This document shows positions 1 to 8,988 of a DNA stretch of 64,000 nt, piece after piece (within the stretch, counting starts at the first letter, position 1; every line of letters starts with the position of its first letter). Below the pieces are notes generated by a model. It was not told the origin of the DNA and did no database searches. It saw nothing but the letters and a program-made list of their open reading frames with translations. The DNA is from Mesorhizobium sp. LMG 17147 (GTDB lineage: Bacteria > Pseudomonadota > Alphaproteobacteria > Rhizobiales > Rhizobiaceae): positions 1 to 64,000 of the forward strand of contig NZ_JANCTC010000009.1 in assembly GCF_024297145.1 (NCBI RefSeq), written 5' to 3'. A program made the translations under genes and the position numbers.

Positions 1-1528
1 GGCTGTGCATCAGTGCGGTCGGCGCGCTCAGCGGATCGCTGGTCAGGAACACCGCGGTGCCCGACACCAGATGCGGCTTCTTCTTCAGCAGATTGCCGGC
101 AAGGAAATCCAGCGGGATCTCGTTCCGCCGGGTCTTGTCGAACAAATAGCGGGTGCCGCGGATCCATGTGGACATGATCAGTCCCATGCCGCAGGCGACC
201 GTGATCGACACCCACCCGCCTTCGAGGATCTTGACGACGTTTGCGAGGAAAAATCCGGTATCGATCGTGCCGAACAGCAGTGTGAGCGCGGCCGCCAGTG
301 CAAGCTGCCATTTCCACCGGAACCGCATCACCACGAACAGCAGGATGGTCGTCATAAGCATTTCGCCAGTCACCGAAATGCCATAGGCGGAAGCCAGCGA
401 ACTCGAACTGCCAAAGCCGACCACCAGCAACATCACGCCCAGCGCGACCACCAGATTGACCCGCGGCATGTAGATCTGGCCGGACTGCATCTCGGAAGTA
501 TGCTGCACCTCGATACGTGGCAGCAGATTGAGCTGCACCGCCTGACGGGTCAGTGAGAAAGCGCCGGAGATCACCGCCTGACTGGCGATCACCGTCGCTG
601 CCGTGGCCAGCCCAACCATGGGCATTAGCGCCCAATCCGGCAGCATCTGGAAGAATGGATTGGTGGGTTTGCCGCCGTTGGCAAGAACGAACGCGCCTTG
701 TCCGAAATAGTTGAGGAGCAAACAAGGAAACACGACAGCAAACCATGCCAGCACGATCGGCCTGCGCCCGAAATGGCCGAGATCGACATAGAGGGCTTCG
801 GCCCCGGTGACCGCCAGGAACACCGCCCCGACCGTGACGAAAGCGCCGGTGGGCGTATTGGCCAGATAAGCGACCGCGTAATAGGGATTGACCGCCAGCA
901 GGACCGACGGATCGTCAAGCAGATGGTAGACCCCGGCGGCGCCGATTGCCAGGAACCACGCTGCCGTCACCGGCCCGAACACGGCCGCCACCCTGCCGGT
1001 GCCGAACCGTTGCACGGCAAAGAGCATTGCCAGGATGACAAGAGTGATCGGAACGACAAAGGTTTCGAGCGTCGGAGCCATCACTTCCAGGCCCTCGACA
1101 GCCGAAAGCACGGAGATGGCGGGCGTTATTATCGCGTCGCCGAAAAAAAGCGCCGCGCCGCAAAGTCCGATCCCCAGAATGAACGGGGCTCCCTTTGGAT
1201 AAGCACTACGCGCAAGCGACATCAGCGACAGCGTGCCGCCCTCGCCCTTGTTGTCGGCTCTGAGGACGAAAGCGACGTATTTTATCGTGACGATGATCGT
1301 CAGCGCCCAGACGATAAGCGACAGCACACCGAGGACGTCGTTGCGCGCTACTGGTCCCGACGACGCGTGCAGTGCTTCCCGAAATGCGTAAATTGGGCTG
1401 GTGCCGATATCGCCGTAAACCACGCCCAACGCGCCCAGCATCAGCACCTTGGTGCTGTGCTGCTCGACGGTGGAATGGCTGGATTGCTCGATGGGTTCTG
1501 CCTCGCTACCAGCGTTGGCAAGGGCCAT
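1..1528 (-). CDS. kup: KUP-family potassium uptake protein (3' part missing)
   Basis: Low-affinity K+ uptake permease of the inner membrane, probably a K+/H+ symporter by family knowledge. The reverse strand is open from 1528 to the window edge, giving about 509 residues of the roughly 630 usual for Kup; the C-terminus lies outside. The family signature GALGVVYGDIGTSP is at residues 32-45, and GTAVFLTSDP appears close to the edge. The ATG at 1528 is preferred because GGAG lies eight bases upstream; an in-frame ATG at 1543 adds five residues but has no clear ribosome site. It is transcribed away from pdxJ's 3' end, with about 96 bp between them, so it need not be co-transcribed. Identification is firm; only the 3' end is unknown. 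Confidence 0.93.
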   Translation of the reverse strand, partial: MALANAGSEAEPIEQSSHSTVEQHSTKVLMLGALGVVYGDIGTSPIYAFREALHASSGPVARNDVLGVLSLIVWALTIIVTIKYVAFVLRADNKGEGGTLSLMSLARSAYPKGAPFILGIGLCGAALFFGDAIITPAISVLSAVEGLEVMAPTLETFVVPITLVILAMLFAVQRFGTGRVAAVFGPVTAAWFLAIGAAGVYHLLDDPSVLLAVNPYYAVAYLANTPTGAFVTVGAVFLAVTGAEALYVDLGHFGRRPIVLAWFAVVFPCLLLNYFGQGAFVLANGGKPTNPFFQMLPDWALMPMVGLATAATVIASQAVISGAFSLTRQAVQLNLLPRIEVQHTSEMQSGQIYMPRVNLVVALGVMLLVVGFGSSSSLASAYGISVTGEMLMTTILLFVVMRFRWKWQLALAAALTLLFGTIDTGFFLANVVKILEGGWVSITVACGMGLIMSTWIRGTRYLFDKTRRNEIPLDFLAGNLLKKKPHLVSGTAVFLTSDPLSAPTALMHS

Positions 1529-1624
1529 GGACGACACTCCCATAGACGTTCGGTGCTCTATGCTGCGGGGATGGAAAGGGCGCGCTGCCGTGCCGGGAAC
1601 GCAGGGCTATCGGCTCGCCTCTCT

Positions 1625-2365
1625 CTACCAGCCACAAGCCTTCAGAAACCGCCTGACCGTTCCAGCCATGCCATACTCCAACGCATCGGCTGTCAACCCA
1701 TGCCCGATCGACACTTCGGCCAATGCCGGGATGCGCCTGGCCAGTGCCGGCAAATTGCTCACCACAAGGTCGTGCCCGGCATTGACCTGGAGCCCTGCGG
1801 CCAGTGCGGCATCCGCCGTCTTTCCCAATTTCTCCAATTCCTTCGCCGCTTTTGCCGAATCGGAATGATAGCTGCCGTATGGACCCGTATAGAGTTCGAT
1901 CCGGTCGGCGCCGGTGTCGCGAGCGGCTTTCACGCCATCGGGGTCAGGATCGGAAAACAGCGACACGCGAAAGCCTCCCTTCTTCAGGCGCTTGACAACC
2001 GGTGTCAGGAACGCGGCCTCGGCCGCGAAGTTCCAGCCATGGTCGGAAGTCGCCTGCGCCGGGTCGTCGGGCACCAGCGTCACCTGCTCGGGTTGATGCT
2101 TTTCCACAAGCGCCAGGAACTCCGCGGTCGGATAGCCCTCGATGTTGAATTCCGCATTCGGGAACTCGTCGTCGATCAGCGCCCTGATCTCAGGCAGATC
2201 GGAATGCCTGGTGTGCCGCTCGTCGGGTCGCGGGTGCACCGTCAGCCCATGCGCGCCGGCGGCAAGGGCGATGCGTCCGAGCCCCGTCACGCTTGGCCAC
2301 GGCAGGTCGCGCCGGTTGCGCAGCATGGCGATGGCATTGAGGTTGACGGAAAGCTTTGCAGGCAT
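1625..2365 (-). CDS. pdxJ: Pyridoxine 5'-phosphate synthase PdxJ
   Basis: Condenses 1-deoxyxylulose 5-phosphate with 3-amino-2-oxopropyl phosphate to pyridoxine 5'-phosphate, the last ring-forming step of the DXP-dependent vitamin B6 pathway in the cytoplasm. The 246-residue product starts [17 protein letters not shown] and contains the typical HPRPDERH segment and the [10 protein letters not shown] strand of this TIM barrel. Length matches the family. ATG 2365 is chosen because GGAG sits eight bases upstream; an in-frame GTG at 2371 lies too close to that site. It is divergent from the SpoIIAA-like gene, with 114 bp between the starts that should hold both promoters. Identification is strong. 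Confidence 0.95.
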   Translation of the reverse strand: MPAKLSVNLNAIAMLRNRRDLPWPSVTGLGRIALAAGAHGLTVHPRPDERHTRHSDLPEIRALIDDEFPNAEFNIEGYPTAEFLALVEKHQPEQVTLVPDDPAQATSDHGWNFAAEAAFLTPVVKRLKKGGFRVSLFSDPDPDGVKAARDTGADRIELYTGPYGSYHSDSAKAAKELEKLGKTADAALAAGLQVNAGHDLVVSNLPALARRIPALAEVSIGHGLTADALEYGMAGTVRRFLKACGW

Positions 2366-2479
2366 TTGCACGGCTCCAGGCTGATATCGGCGCGCATCTA
2401 TACCGTCTTTAGGGGGAACAGACAGAGGGTTTCAGGTGTTCCAAAGGGAACGAAGAAATCGAGCGCAAGGAGTTTCCTG

Positions 2480-2884
2480 TTGAATTTTCTCGACGACGTG
2501 CCGGCGGTGCGCCGCATCGACACCGATCGCGAGGATCTCTTCGCCATCGATGTCGTCGGCCACGTCACCGCGGCTGACGCTGAAAACCTGTTCGGATTGC
2601 TGGAGGCGGCCTACGCGCTGCACTCGAAAATCGACGTGCTGGTGCGCCTGATCGATCATGAGGGTGTCGACTGGACCGACGTGTCGGACGAGACGATCGA
2701 ACAGGGCATAGCTCATGCAGTGGAGCATATCAGCCGCTGCGCCGCGGTCGGTGAGCCGAACTGGATAGCCGAGGCAAGAGCCTTTCTGCCTACCTCTGTG
2801 CCTATCGAACTCCGGCATTTCGAGGCCAAGGACGAGGCCGCCGCTTGGGAATGGCTTGGCGCCAACCCGATCGCCCAGCGCTGA
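2480..2884 (+). CDS. SpoIIAA-like (STAS-fold) protein, TTG start
   Basis: A 134-residue protein resembling the SpoIIAA-like family (PF11964 type), small STAS-fold proteins with no agreed function in rhizobia. Visible features are an alternating hydrophobic pattern (DLFAIDVVGHVTAADAENL, then IDVLVRLIDHEGVDW) and a C-terminal PIELRHFEAKDEAAAWEWL segment typical of this family. The start is a TTG at 2480 with AAGGAG seven bases upstream. The reading frame stays open far upstream, but that stretch is antisense to pdxJ and kup and is not coding. It is divergent from pdxJ and convergent with the helicase gene, with only six bases between the stops. The family call is by pattern; the role is unknown. 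Confidence 0.75.
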   Translation: MNFLDDVPAVRRIDTDREDLFAIDVVGHVTAADAENLFGLLEAAYALHSKIDVLVRLIDHEGVDWTDVSDETIEQGIAHAVEHISRCAAVGEPNWIAEARAFLPTSVPIELRHFEAKDEAAAWEWLGANPIAQR

Positions 2885-2890
2885 TGCGGC

Positions 2891-4018
2891 CTATCGGACG
2901 ATCGTCAGCCGTTCGGCCGCGCGCGTGATAGCGGTGTAGAGCCAACGCTGCCGGGTTTCCTTGAACGCCCAGCTTTCGTCGAAAAGCACGATCTCGTTCC
3001 ACTGCGACCCCTGCGCCTTGTGCACGGTCAGCGCGTAGCCATAGTCGAAATCGTCGAAACGCTTCTTCTGCTGCCAGGGAATGTCGGCGTCCGGATCTTC
3101 GAACGCCGCCTTGAGCAGCTTGATCTTGGCGACGCCGCGATCCGGGTCGTCTTCCTCCGGCGAAACCAGAAGATTGATGCCGGGCTTGACCGTCTCGCGC
3201 GACGAGGTCATCACCTTCCACAGCGAGCCGTTGAGCAGTCCCTTGGCCGGATCGTTGCGCAGGCAGACCAGCTTGTCGCCGGCTTGCGGATAATCGGCGT
3301 TGAACCCCTTCAGCTCGCGCAGCCGCTGGTTATAGCGGCGGCGCGTGCGGTTGGTACCGACCAGCACCTGGTCCGCCTTCAGCACCAGTTCCTGGGTGAC
3401 GTCTTCCTTGCCGATCACTTGCGCCGCGCCATAGTCGCCGCGCATGAACTCGCGGCCCTCGCGCACGTCGAGCGCCAGCCTGATGATCGGGTTGTCGCGC
3501 GCCTGGCGGTGGATTTCGGTGAGCAGAATGTCCGGCTCGTGGTCGGTGAAGAAGCCGCCGCCGGAGATCGGCGGCAACTGGCCGGGATCGCCAAGCACCA
3601 GGATCGGCGTGCCGAAGCTCATCAGGTCACGGCCAAGCTGCTCGTCGACCATCGAGCATTCGTCGATGACGACGAGCTTGGCTCGCGAGATCGGGCTCTG
3701 CCGGTTGAGCGAAAAGGTCGGCGACATCGAGGTTTTGCCGGTCACCTCGTCCGCTATCGATTCCTCGCCTTTCGGCCGGTAGATCAGCGAATGGATGGTA
3801 CGGGCATTGACCGCGCCCTTGGAACGCAGCACCTGCGCCGCCTTGCCGGTAAACGCGGCGAACTGCACCTGGCCGTCGACATGCTCGGCGAAATAGCGCG
3901 CCAGCGTCGTCTTGCCGGTGCCGGCATAGCCGAACAGCCGGAACAGCTGCGGCTTGCCGGCTTTCAGCCAGCCGGCCACTGCCTTCAGCGCCTCGTCCTG
4001 TTGAGGAGAGAATTCCAT
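2891..4018 (-). CDS. RecD-like/PIF1-type ATP-dependent DNA helicase
   Basis: Superfamily 1 helicase of the short AAA_30 plus UvrD_C_2 type, related to RecD but without RecBC partners nearby. It probably acts on DNA ends or as a stand-alone 5'-3' helicase. Walker A GYAGTGKTT is at residues 30-38, followed by FTGKAA, Walker B VVIDECSMVDE, GDPGQLPP (motif III) and the C-terminal TVHKAQGSQW and YTAITRA motifs. The chosen ATG at 4018 begins MEFSPQQDEAL, the usual start of the family, giving 375 residues; an in-frame start at 4090 would add 24 unrelated residues. Neither start has a strong ribosome site. Biological role is inferred from the motifs only. Confidence 0.85.
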   Translation of the reverse strand: MEFSPQQDEALKAVAGWLKAGKPQLFRLFGYAGTGKTTLARYFAEHVDGQVQFAAFTGKAAQVLRSKGAVNARTIHSLIYRPKGEESIADEVTGKTSMSPTFSLNRQSPISRAKLVVIDECSMVDEQLGRDLMSFGTPILVLGDPGQLPPISGGGFFTDHEPDILLTEIHRQARDNPIIRLALDVREGREFMRGDYGAAQVIGKEDVTQELVLKADQVLVGTNRTRRRYNQRLRELKGFNADYPQAGDKLVCLRNDPAKGLLNGSLWKVMTSSRETVKPGINLLVSPEEDDPDRGVAKIKLLKAAFEDPDADIPWQQKKRFDDFDYGYALTVHKAQGSQWNEIVLFDESWAFKETRQRWLYTAITRAAERLTIVR

Positions 4019-4159
4019 CAGCGCGACAGACCGGATTCGCGAGGGAAAGACAAGGTGAGTGCCATCACCATCAAATTTCACCGCCGGCAACTGCGCCGCT
4101 GCGACAGGATTATCAGTGACGAACAGGAACGTAAAGAGAACAAACCAGGCGACCGCAGC

Positions 4160-4525
4160 TTACCGAACCCGCCGTGGATCGTTCTCCAGCAGGATCGGCT
4201 TGCCATGCGGCGTTGCGTGCGCGGCGCGTTCCCAGGCAGCGGCAATGGTGTCGACGTCTTTCTTGCCGGCAATGCCTTTGGCCGACAGCAGCTTTTCCAG
4301 CGCCGCCAGCCAGTGCTCGTAGTAATCGCGACCGTCGCGCGCGGCGCCCGGCCGCTTCACCTCTGCCGACAAAGCATCCGCCCATTCGCTCCACGAAAAC
4401 AACCCGTTATCGTGCAGTGCTACCGTCATGGCAAAGGCCTCTGCTTGCCACGGCTCGGCAAACACAGGCGCCTCGACACCGGCTGGCGGCATAGCGGCGA
4501 TTGAGCTCGTCTCACGCCGGCTCAA
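4160..4525 (-). CDS. Nitrile hydratase activator/accessory protein, TTG start
   Basis: A 121-residue homologue of the N-terminal half of the nitrile hydratase beta subunit. Such accessory proteins deliver cobalt to the alpha subunit of Co-type enzymes by subunit swapping (family knowledge). The core reads FAEPWQAEAFAMTVALHDN and continues through SWSEWADAL and DYYEHWLAALEKLL, which match beta-subunit-like helices. The TTG at 4525 overlaps the end of the beta gene by 14 bases and has GGAG seven bases upstream; an in-frame ATG at 4492 lacks one. It is the third gene of a tightly overlapping alpha-beta-activator operon. The frame stays open further upstream, but there it lies under the beta gene and is not coding. 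Product call good, start likely. Confidence 0.82.
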   Translation of the reverse strand: MSRRETSSIAAMPPAGVEAPVFAEPWQAEAFAMTVALHDNGLFSWSEWADALSAEVKRPGAARDGRDYYEHWLAALEKLLSAKGIAGKKDVDTIAAAWERAAHATPHGKPILLENDPRRVR

Positions 4526-5171
4526 GGTAGTTCTCCCAGGCATCGATCGAAACGACAAGTGTCGGGTCGGCGCCCTCGCCCCAGATTTCGCTGCCGGTGA
4601 AGGCCACCGTATAGACCCATTGCGGGTTTTCACCCTGGCCGTGCGCGTTTGTGTCGGGAAAAACAAAGCCGCCGCGCACAGCCTCGACGACACCTTGCTT
4701 GCCGCGTGCATAGCGCGGGAGCCTGGTGTGGCCCGTCGGATGGAAATTCTTCGTACGCACAGTGTCGCCCGCCTTGAACCGCGCCGGCATAGCGACCGGC
4801 CGGTCGCAAGGCCCGCCCTTGGCCAGCACCGCCGGAACATCTTTAGCCTTCAGCACCCGTTTGGGTGTCGCTGCCGGGTCGACTGCGTCGCCCGTGGCCA
4901 GGTCGCGGTCGCCGACGAAACCATGGCGTTTGAGCAGCACCTCCAGCGCCTTGATCCATATCTGGTAGTAGCTGGAGGCATAATAATCCGCTGGATGCAG
5001 CGATTCCCGCGCGTGCCGGCTCTCGTCGATGTTCCAAGCGCCCATGGCGCCGGCGCACAACGTCACGCCCAGCGCCCGCCTTTCCCAATCGGCATGGAAA
5101 TAGGGTTCGTCCGGTTCTGGCGCGACCGGCCCGAAACCCATCTGGCCGCCGAGATCCTGCGGCCCGTTCAT
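4512..5171 (-). CDS. nthB: Nitrile hydratase subunit beta
   Basis: Beta subunit of nitrile hydratase, which converts nitriles to amides in the cytoplasm. The 219-residue protein begins [16 protein letters not shown], the hallmark N-terminus of the family. It continues through [33 protein letters not shown] and ends with the SH3-like barrel containing [24 protein letters not shown]. The ATG at 5171 overlaps the stop of the alpha gene by four bases, so translation is probably coupled. The downstream activator overlaps the 3' end. Alpha-beta-activator order is typical of cobalt-type enzymes. Thiocyanate hydrolase is a related alternative, but its beta and alpha parts are separate genes with a different arrangement. 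Confidence 0.93.
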   Translation of the reverse strand: MNGPQDLGGQMGFGPVAPEPDEPYFHADWERRALGVTLCAGAMGAWNIDESRHARESLHPADYYASSYYQIWIKALEVLLKRHGFVGDRDLATGDAVDPAATPKRVLKAKDVPAVLAKGGPCDRPVAMPARFKAGDTVRTKNFHPTGHTRLPRYARGKQGVVEAVRGGFVFPDTNAHGQGENPQWVYTVAFTGSEIWGEGADPTLVVSIDAWENYLEPA

Positions 5172-5773
5172 GCCGGCTCCCGCGCCAACGCGGTGCCGAT
5201 CATGGCATCGCGCGTCACAAGATCGGCGAGCCGTCCCTCATCCCAGCCCTCGGTGCCCCTTGGCTGCATAGGCACCACCAGATAGCGAAGCTCGGCGGTC
5301 GAATCCCACACCCGGATTGTTGTCGTCGCCGGCAAGATCAGCCCGAATTCCTCAAGCACGCCGCGCGGATCGATCACTGCGCGCGAACGATAGGGCGGCG
5401 CCTTGTACCAGACCGGCGGCAGGCCGAGCACCGACCACGGATAGCAGGAGCATAGCGTGCAGACGACGAGGTTGTGCGCTTCGGCCGTGTTGAAGACCGC
5501 CTGCATGTGCTCGCCTTGCCGGCCGGTGTAGCCGAGCGATTCGATTGCCGCCGTCGCGTCACGCTTCAGCCATGCGGCAAAGGCGGGATCAACCCAGGCT
5601 TTCGCCACCACCTTTGCGCCGTTGCGCGGCCCGATCTTGGTCTCGTAGGTGTCGACAATGACATCGATCGCCGCCGGATCGATCAGGCCTTTGCGGGTGA
5701 GAATCGTCTCCAGCGCGCGCACGCGCGCCGCAAAAGGATCAAGCTCGTTGTCATGGTGGTGATTATGCGGCAT
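5168..5773 (-). CDS. nthA: Nitrile hydratase subunit alpha, cobalt type
   Basis: Catalytic alpha subunit of nitrile hydratase. The metal-binding motif [10 protein letters not shown] is at residues 104-113, with Cys105, Cys108 and Cys110. Thr in CTLCSC, rather than Ser, marks the non-corrin cobalt class, and two of the cysteines are normally oxidised to sulfinic and sulfenic acids (family knowledge). The 201-residue length and the [21 protein letters not shown] lead-in fit the family. A His-rich N-terminus (MPHNHHHDN) is short and unconserved and may or may not bind metal. First gene of the alpha-beta-activator operon; its promoter should lie in the roughly 55 bp between this start and the RND gene's stop, or upstream. 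No regulator gene is adjacent. Confidence 0.94.
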   Translation of the reverse strand: MPHNHHHDNELDPFAARVRALETILTRKGLIDPAAIDVIVDTYETKIGPRNGAKVVAKAWVDPAFAAWLKRDATAAIESLGYTGRQGEHMQAVFNTAEAHNLVVCTLCSCYPWSVLGLPPVWYKAPPYRSRAVIDPRGVLEEFGLILPATTTIRVWDSTAELRYLVVPMQPRGTEGWDEGRLADLVTRDAMIGTALAREPA

Positions 5774-5829
5774 GGCGTCAAATTACGATTGCGGACCCCC
5801 GGCCGCAAGCACCACGGCTTGGGCCAGCG

Positions 5830-8800
5830 CTATTCGGCTGCGGCCTTTTGCGGCACCGGTTCTTCCTCCTCGTCGAACAGTGACGGCTGGTCGACCGCTT
5901 CGACCGGCCTCGGCTCGCCCCGGCGCCGCGCCCACAGCCTGACCAGCCAGCCGGAAAAATGCTCCATGTAGACGTAGATGACGGGCGTGACGAACAGCGT
6001 CAGTGCCTGCGAGGCGACCAGACCGCCGACCACCGCCACGCCGAGAGGCTGGCGCAGTTCCGCACTGGCGCCGGTGCCGAGCGCGATGGGGATGGTACCC
6101 ATCAGCGCGGCAAGCGTGGTCATCATGATCGGCCGGAAGCGCATCAGGCAGGCCTTGTGGATGGATTCGACAGGCGACATCCCCTCGCGCCTAAGCTCGA
6201 GCGCCACGTCGATCATCATGATGCCGTTCTTCTTGACGATGCCGATCAGCATCAGGATGCCGATCACCGCGATCACCGACAGGTCCATCCCCGCCAGCCG
6301 CAGTGCCACCAGCGCGCCAAGCACCGCCGACGGAAGCCCGGTCAGGATGGTAAGCGGATGGATGAAGCTCTCATAGAGCATGCCGAGAACGATATAGATG
6401 GTGAGGATCGCGCCACCGATCAGCAGTCCCTGGTTGGAAAGCGAATCCTGGAAGGTCTTCGCCGTGCCCGAGAAAGTGGTCGAGATCGTCGGCGGCATGC
6501 CGATCTTTTCCTTCAGGGCATTGATGTGGCTCACGCTGTCACCGAGGGCTACGCCCTGCGGCAGATTGTAGGAGATGGTCACAGCCGGAAGCTGGCCGAG
6601 TTGGTTGACGGTCAGCACACCAGCGGTCCGATCGACGCGGGCGAACGCGCCGAGCGGCACCAGGCTGCCGCTCGCCGTTCTCACCTTGATGGCCAGCATC
6701 CGCTCGGGCGACCACTCGATCTTCGGATCGAGTTCCATGATCACGTCGTAGCTGTCGGCCGAGCCGAAGATGGTCGACACCTGCTGGGTGCCGAAACCGC
6801 CATAAAGGCTGGAACGCAGCGTGTCGGTATCGACGCCGAGCGTCGCCGCCTTGTCGCGGTCGATCACCAGCGTCGCCTGAAGCGCATTGTTCTGCAGGTC
6901 ATTGGTGACGTCGGTGAAGGCGGCATGGTCGGCAGCCATAGCGTCCGTCAGCTTCTGCGCCCAGACGTTCGTCAGGCGGGTATCGAGGCCCTGCACGGCA
7001 AGCTGGTAGGCACTCGCCGAAGAACGCGCGCCGAGCCGCAGGTTCTGCACCGGCTGCATGTAGGTTTCGATGCCGGGCACGTTGGCAAGTTGGCGCCGCA
7101 GGTCCGAAAGCACCTTGTCGATGTTCGGTCGCTGGTCCTTGTCTTTCAGCTGCACAAACAGCTGGCCCTGGTTGAGCGCATTGCTTCCACTGCCCGCCGA
7201 CCAGCCGACATGCGCGACGTAGGGCGAATGGGTGAAGACATCCGCCACTTGCCCCTGCAGCTTCACCATGGCGTCAAACGAAATATCCTGGCGCGCAATG
7301 GTCGTCACTGAGACCTGGCCGATATCCTCCTGCGGGAAAAAGCCCTTCGGCGAGATCTGGATCAGCCATACCGACAGCCCGGCGGTCACGAGGAAGACAA
7401 GGAAGACAAGGAAATTGTGGTGCAGGCAGAATCTCAGCAGCCTGTCATAGCCCCGTATGAAGACGTTTTGTCTGTGGTCCCCGCCATGCGCTGCTTTCTG
7501 CTCGGCTTTCGATAATGACAGCAGCCGCGAGCACAGCATCGGCGTCAGCGTCAGCGAGACGAACATCGACGCCAGGATGGCGACCGTCACCACCACCGCG
7601 AATTCGTTGAAGATGCGCCCGATCACGCCGCCCATCAAAAGCACTGGAATGAACACGGCGACCAGCGAGATCGAGATCGAGATGATGGTGAAGCCGATCT
7701 CGCGCGCGCCCTTGAGCGACGCCTCGAGGGCCGAGAGCCCGTCCTCCTCCATATGGCGGAAAATATTTTCCAGCATGACGATGGCATCGTCGACGACAAG
7801 GCCGACCGCCAGCGTCAGCCCCATCAATGAGACGTTGTCGATGGAAAAGCCGAACAGGTACATCACACCCAGCGTGGCGATGAGCGAAATCGGCACCGCC
7901 ACCGCGGGGATCACCGTCGCCGTCACCCGGCGCAGGAACAGGAAGATCACCATCACTACCAGCGCGATGGTGAGCAGCAGCGTGAACTGCACGTCATCCA
8001 CCGCCTCGCGGATCGACGTGGAGCGGTCGTTGAGCAACTGGATGCTCGCCGCCGCCGGCATCTGACCCTCGAAGGAAGGCAGCATCGCCTTGACGCGGTC
8101 GACGACGTCGACGGTATTGGCATCCGGCTGACGCTGCACCGCCATGATGATGGCGCGGGTGCCGTCGTACCAGCTTGCCGTCGTCGTGGTCTCGACCGAA
8201 TCGATGACGCGGGTCACCTCGCCGAGCCGCACCGGATGTCCGTTCTTGGTTGCGATGATGATGTTGGAGAATCCCGCCGCGTTGGTCAGCTGCGTGTTCG
8301 CAGTGATCGTCAGCTGCTGTTTGTTGTTCTTGAGCACGCCGAGCGGCGTGTTGCTGTTTGCCGAGGCAATGGCGGTCTGCAGCTGGTCGATCGAGATGCC
8401 GCGCGCGGCGAGCGCCGTCGGATCGATCTGGACGCGTACGGCATATTTTTGCTGGCCGTAGATCGAAACCTGCGCAACCCCATCGATCGTCGACAGCGAT
8501 GGCGAAATCACATTCTCGGCAAAGGCATCGAGATCGGTCAGCGGAATGGTGTCGCTGACCAGCGACATCAGCAGGATCGGCGCGTCGGCTGGATTGACCT
8601 TGCGATAGCTCGGCGGGCTGGTCATCTCCGGCGGCAATTGTCGTTGCGTGCGTGCGATCGCCGCCTGCACGTCGGCGGCGGCGTCGTCTATGTCGCGGTT
8701 GAGCACGAACTGAATGGCGATCGAGGTCGAGCCGAGCGAGTTGGTCGTCGAAATCGAATCGATGCCGGCGATGGTAGCAAACTGCTTGATCAGCGGCGTT

Positions 8801-8988
8801 GCCACCGAGGTCGCCATGGTTTCCGGCGAGGCCCCGGGCAGCGAGGCCGAGACGTTGACCACCGGAAATTCCGCGCTTGGCAGTGCCGCCACCGGCAGGA
8901 ATTTGTAAGCAAATAGCCCGCCCAGAACCAGAGCGAACGACATGAGCAGCGTGGCGACGGGCCTGCGGATGCAGAATTCGGAAATCAT
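5830..8988 (-). CDS. RND efflux pump inner-membrane transporter (MdtC/AcrB-like)
   Basis: Proton-driven efflux transporter of the HAE1 RND family, which forms an inner-membrane trimer that works with a periplasmic adaptor and an outer-membrane channel. The 1052-residue length, the N-terminal MISEFCIRRPVATLLMSFAL helix, the TM4 charged motif in GLVVDDAIVMLENI and the duplicated 6+6 TM layout with two large periplasmic loops are all visible. The sequence resembles the MdtB/C-MuxB/C branch more than AcrB. It overlaps the adaptor gene by four bases (ATGA). No outer-membrane TolC-like gene is in the operon, so it must use one encoded elsewhere. Substrates cannot be read from sequence. The C-terminus is an acidic cytoplasmic tail. 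Confidence 0.93.
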   Translation of the reverse strand: MISEFCIRRPVATLLMSFALVLGGLFAYKFLPVAALPSAEFPVVNVSASLPGASPETMATSVATPLIKQFATIAGIDSISTTNSLGSTSIAIQFVLNRDIDDAAADVQAAIARTQRQLPPEMTSPPSYRKVNPADAPILLMSLVSDTIPLTDLDAFAENVISPSLSTIDGVAQVSIYGQQKYAVRVQIDPTALAARGISIDQLQTAIASANSNTPLGVLKNNKQQLTITANTQLTNAAGFSNIIIATKNGHPVRLGEVTRVIDSVETTTTASWYDGTRAIIMAVQRQPDANTVDVVDRVKAMLPSFEGQMPAAASIQLLNDRSTSIREAVDDVQFTLLLTIALVVMVIFLFLRRVTATVIPAVAVPISLIATLGVMYLFGFSIDNVSLMGLTLAVGLVVDDAIVMLENIFRHMEEDGLSALEASLKGAREIGFTIISISISLVAVFIPVLLMGGVIGRIFNEFAVVVTVAILASMFVSLTLTPMLCSRLLSLSKAEQKAAHGGDHRQNVFIRGYDRLLRFCLHHNFLVFLVFLVTAGLSVWLIQISPKGFFPQEDIGQVSVTTIARQDISFDAMVKLQGQVADVFTHSPYVAHVGWSAGSGSNALNQGQLFVQLKDKDQRPNIDKVLSDLRRQLANVPGIETYMQPVQNLRLGARSSASAYQLAVQGLDTRLTNVWAQKLTDAMAADHAAFTDVTNDLQNNALQATLVIDRDKAATLGVDTDTLRSSLYGGFGTQQVSTIFGSADSYDVIMELDPKIEWSPERMLAIKVRTASGSLVPLGAFARVDRTAGVLTVNQLGQLPAVTISYNLPQGVALGDSVSHINALKEKIGMPPTISTTFSGTAKTFQDSLSNQGLLIGGAILTIYIVLGMLYESFIHPLTILTGLPSAVLGALVALRLAGMDLSVIAVIGILMLIGIVKKNGIMMIDVALELRREGMSPVESIHKACLMRFRPIMMTTLAALMGTIPIALGTGASAELRQPLGVAVVGGLVASQALTLFVTPVIYVYMEHFSGWLVRLWARRRGEPRPVEAVDQPSLFDEEEEPVPQKAAAE

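Noticed and set aside
698..2884. A 728-codon plus-strand open frame covering kup, pdxJ and the SpoIIAA-like gene
   Set aside because: Only its last 134 codons look coding. The rest is antisense to kup and pdxJ and is Arg/His/Gln-rich, as expected from high-GC shadow frames.
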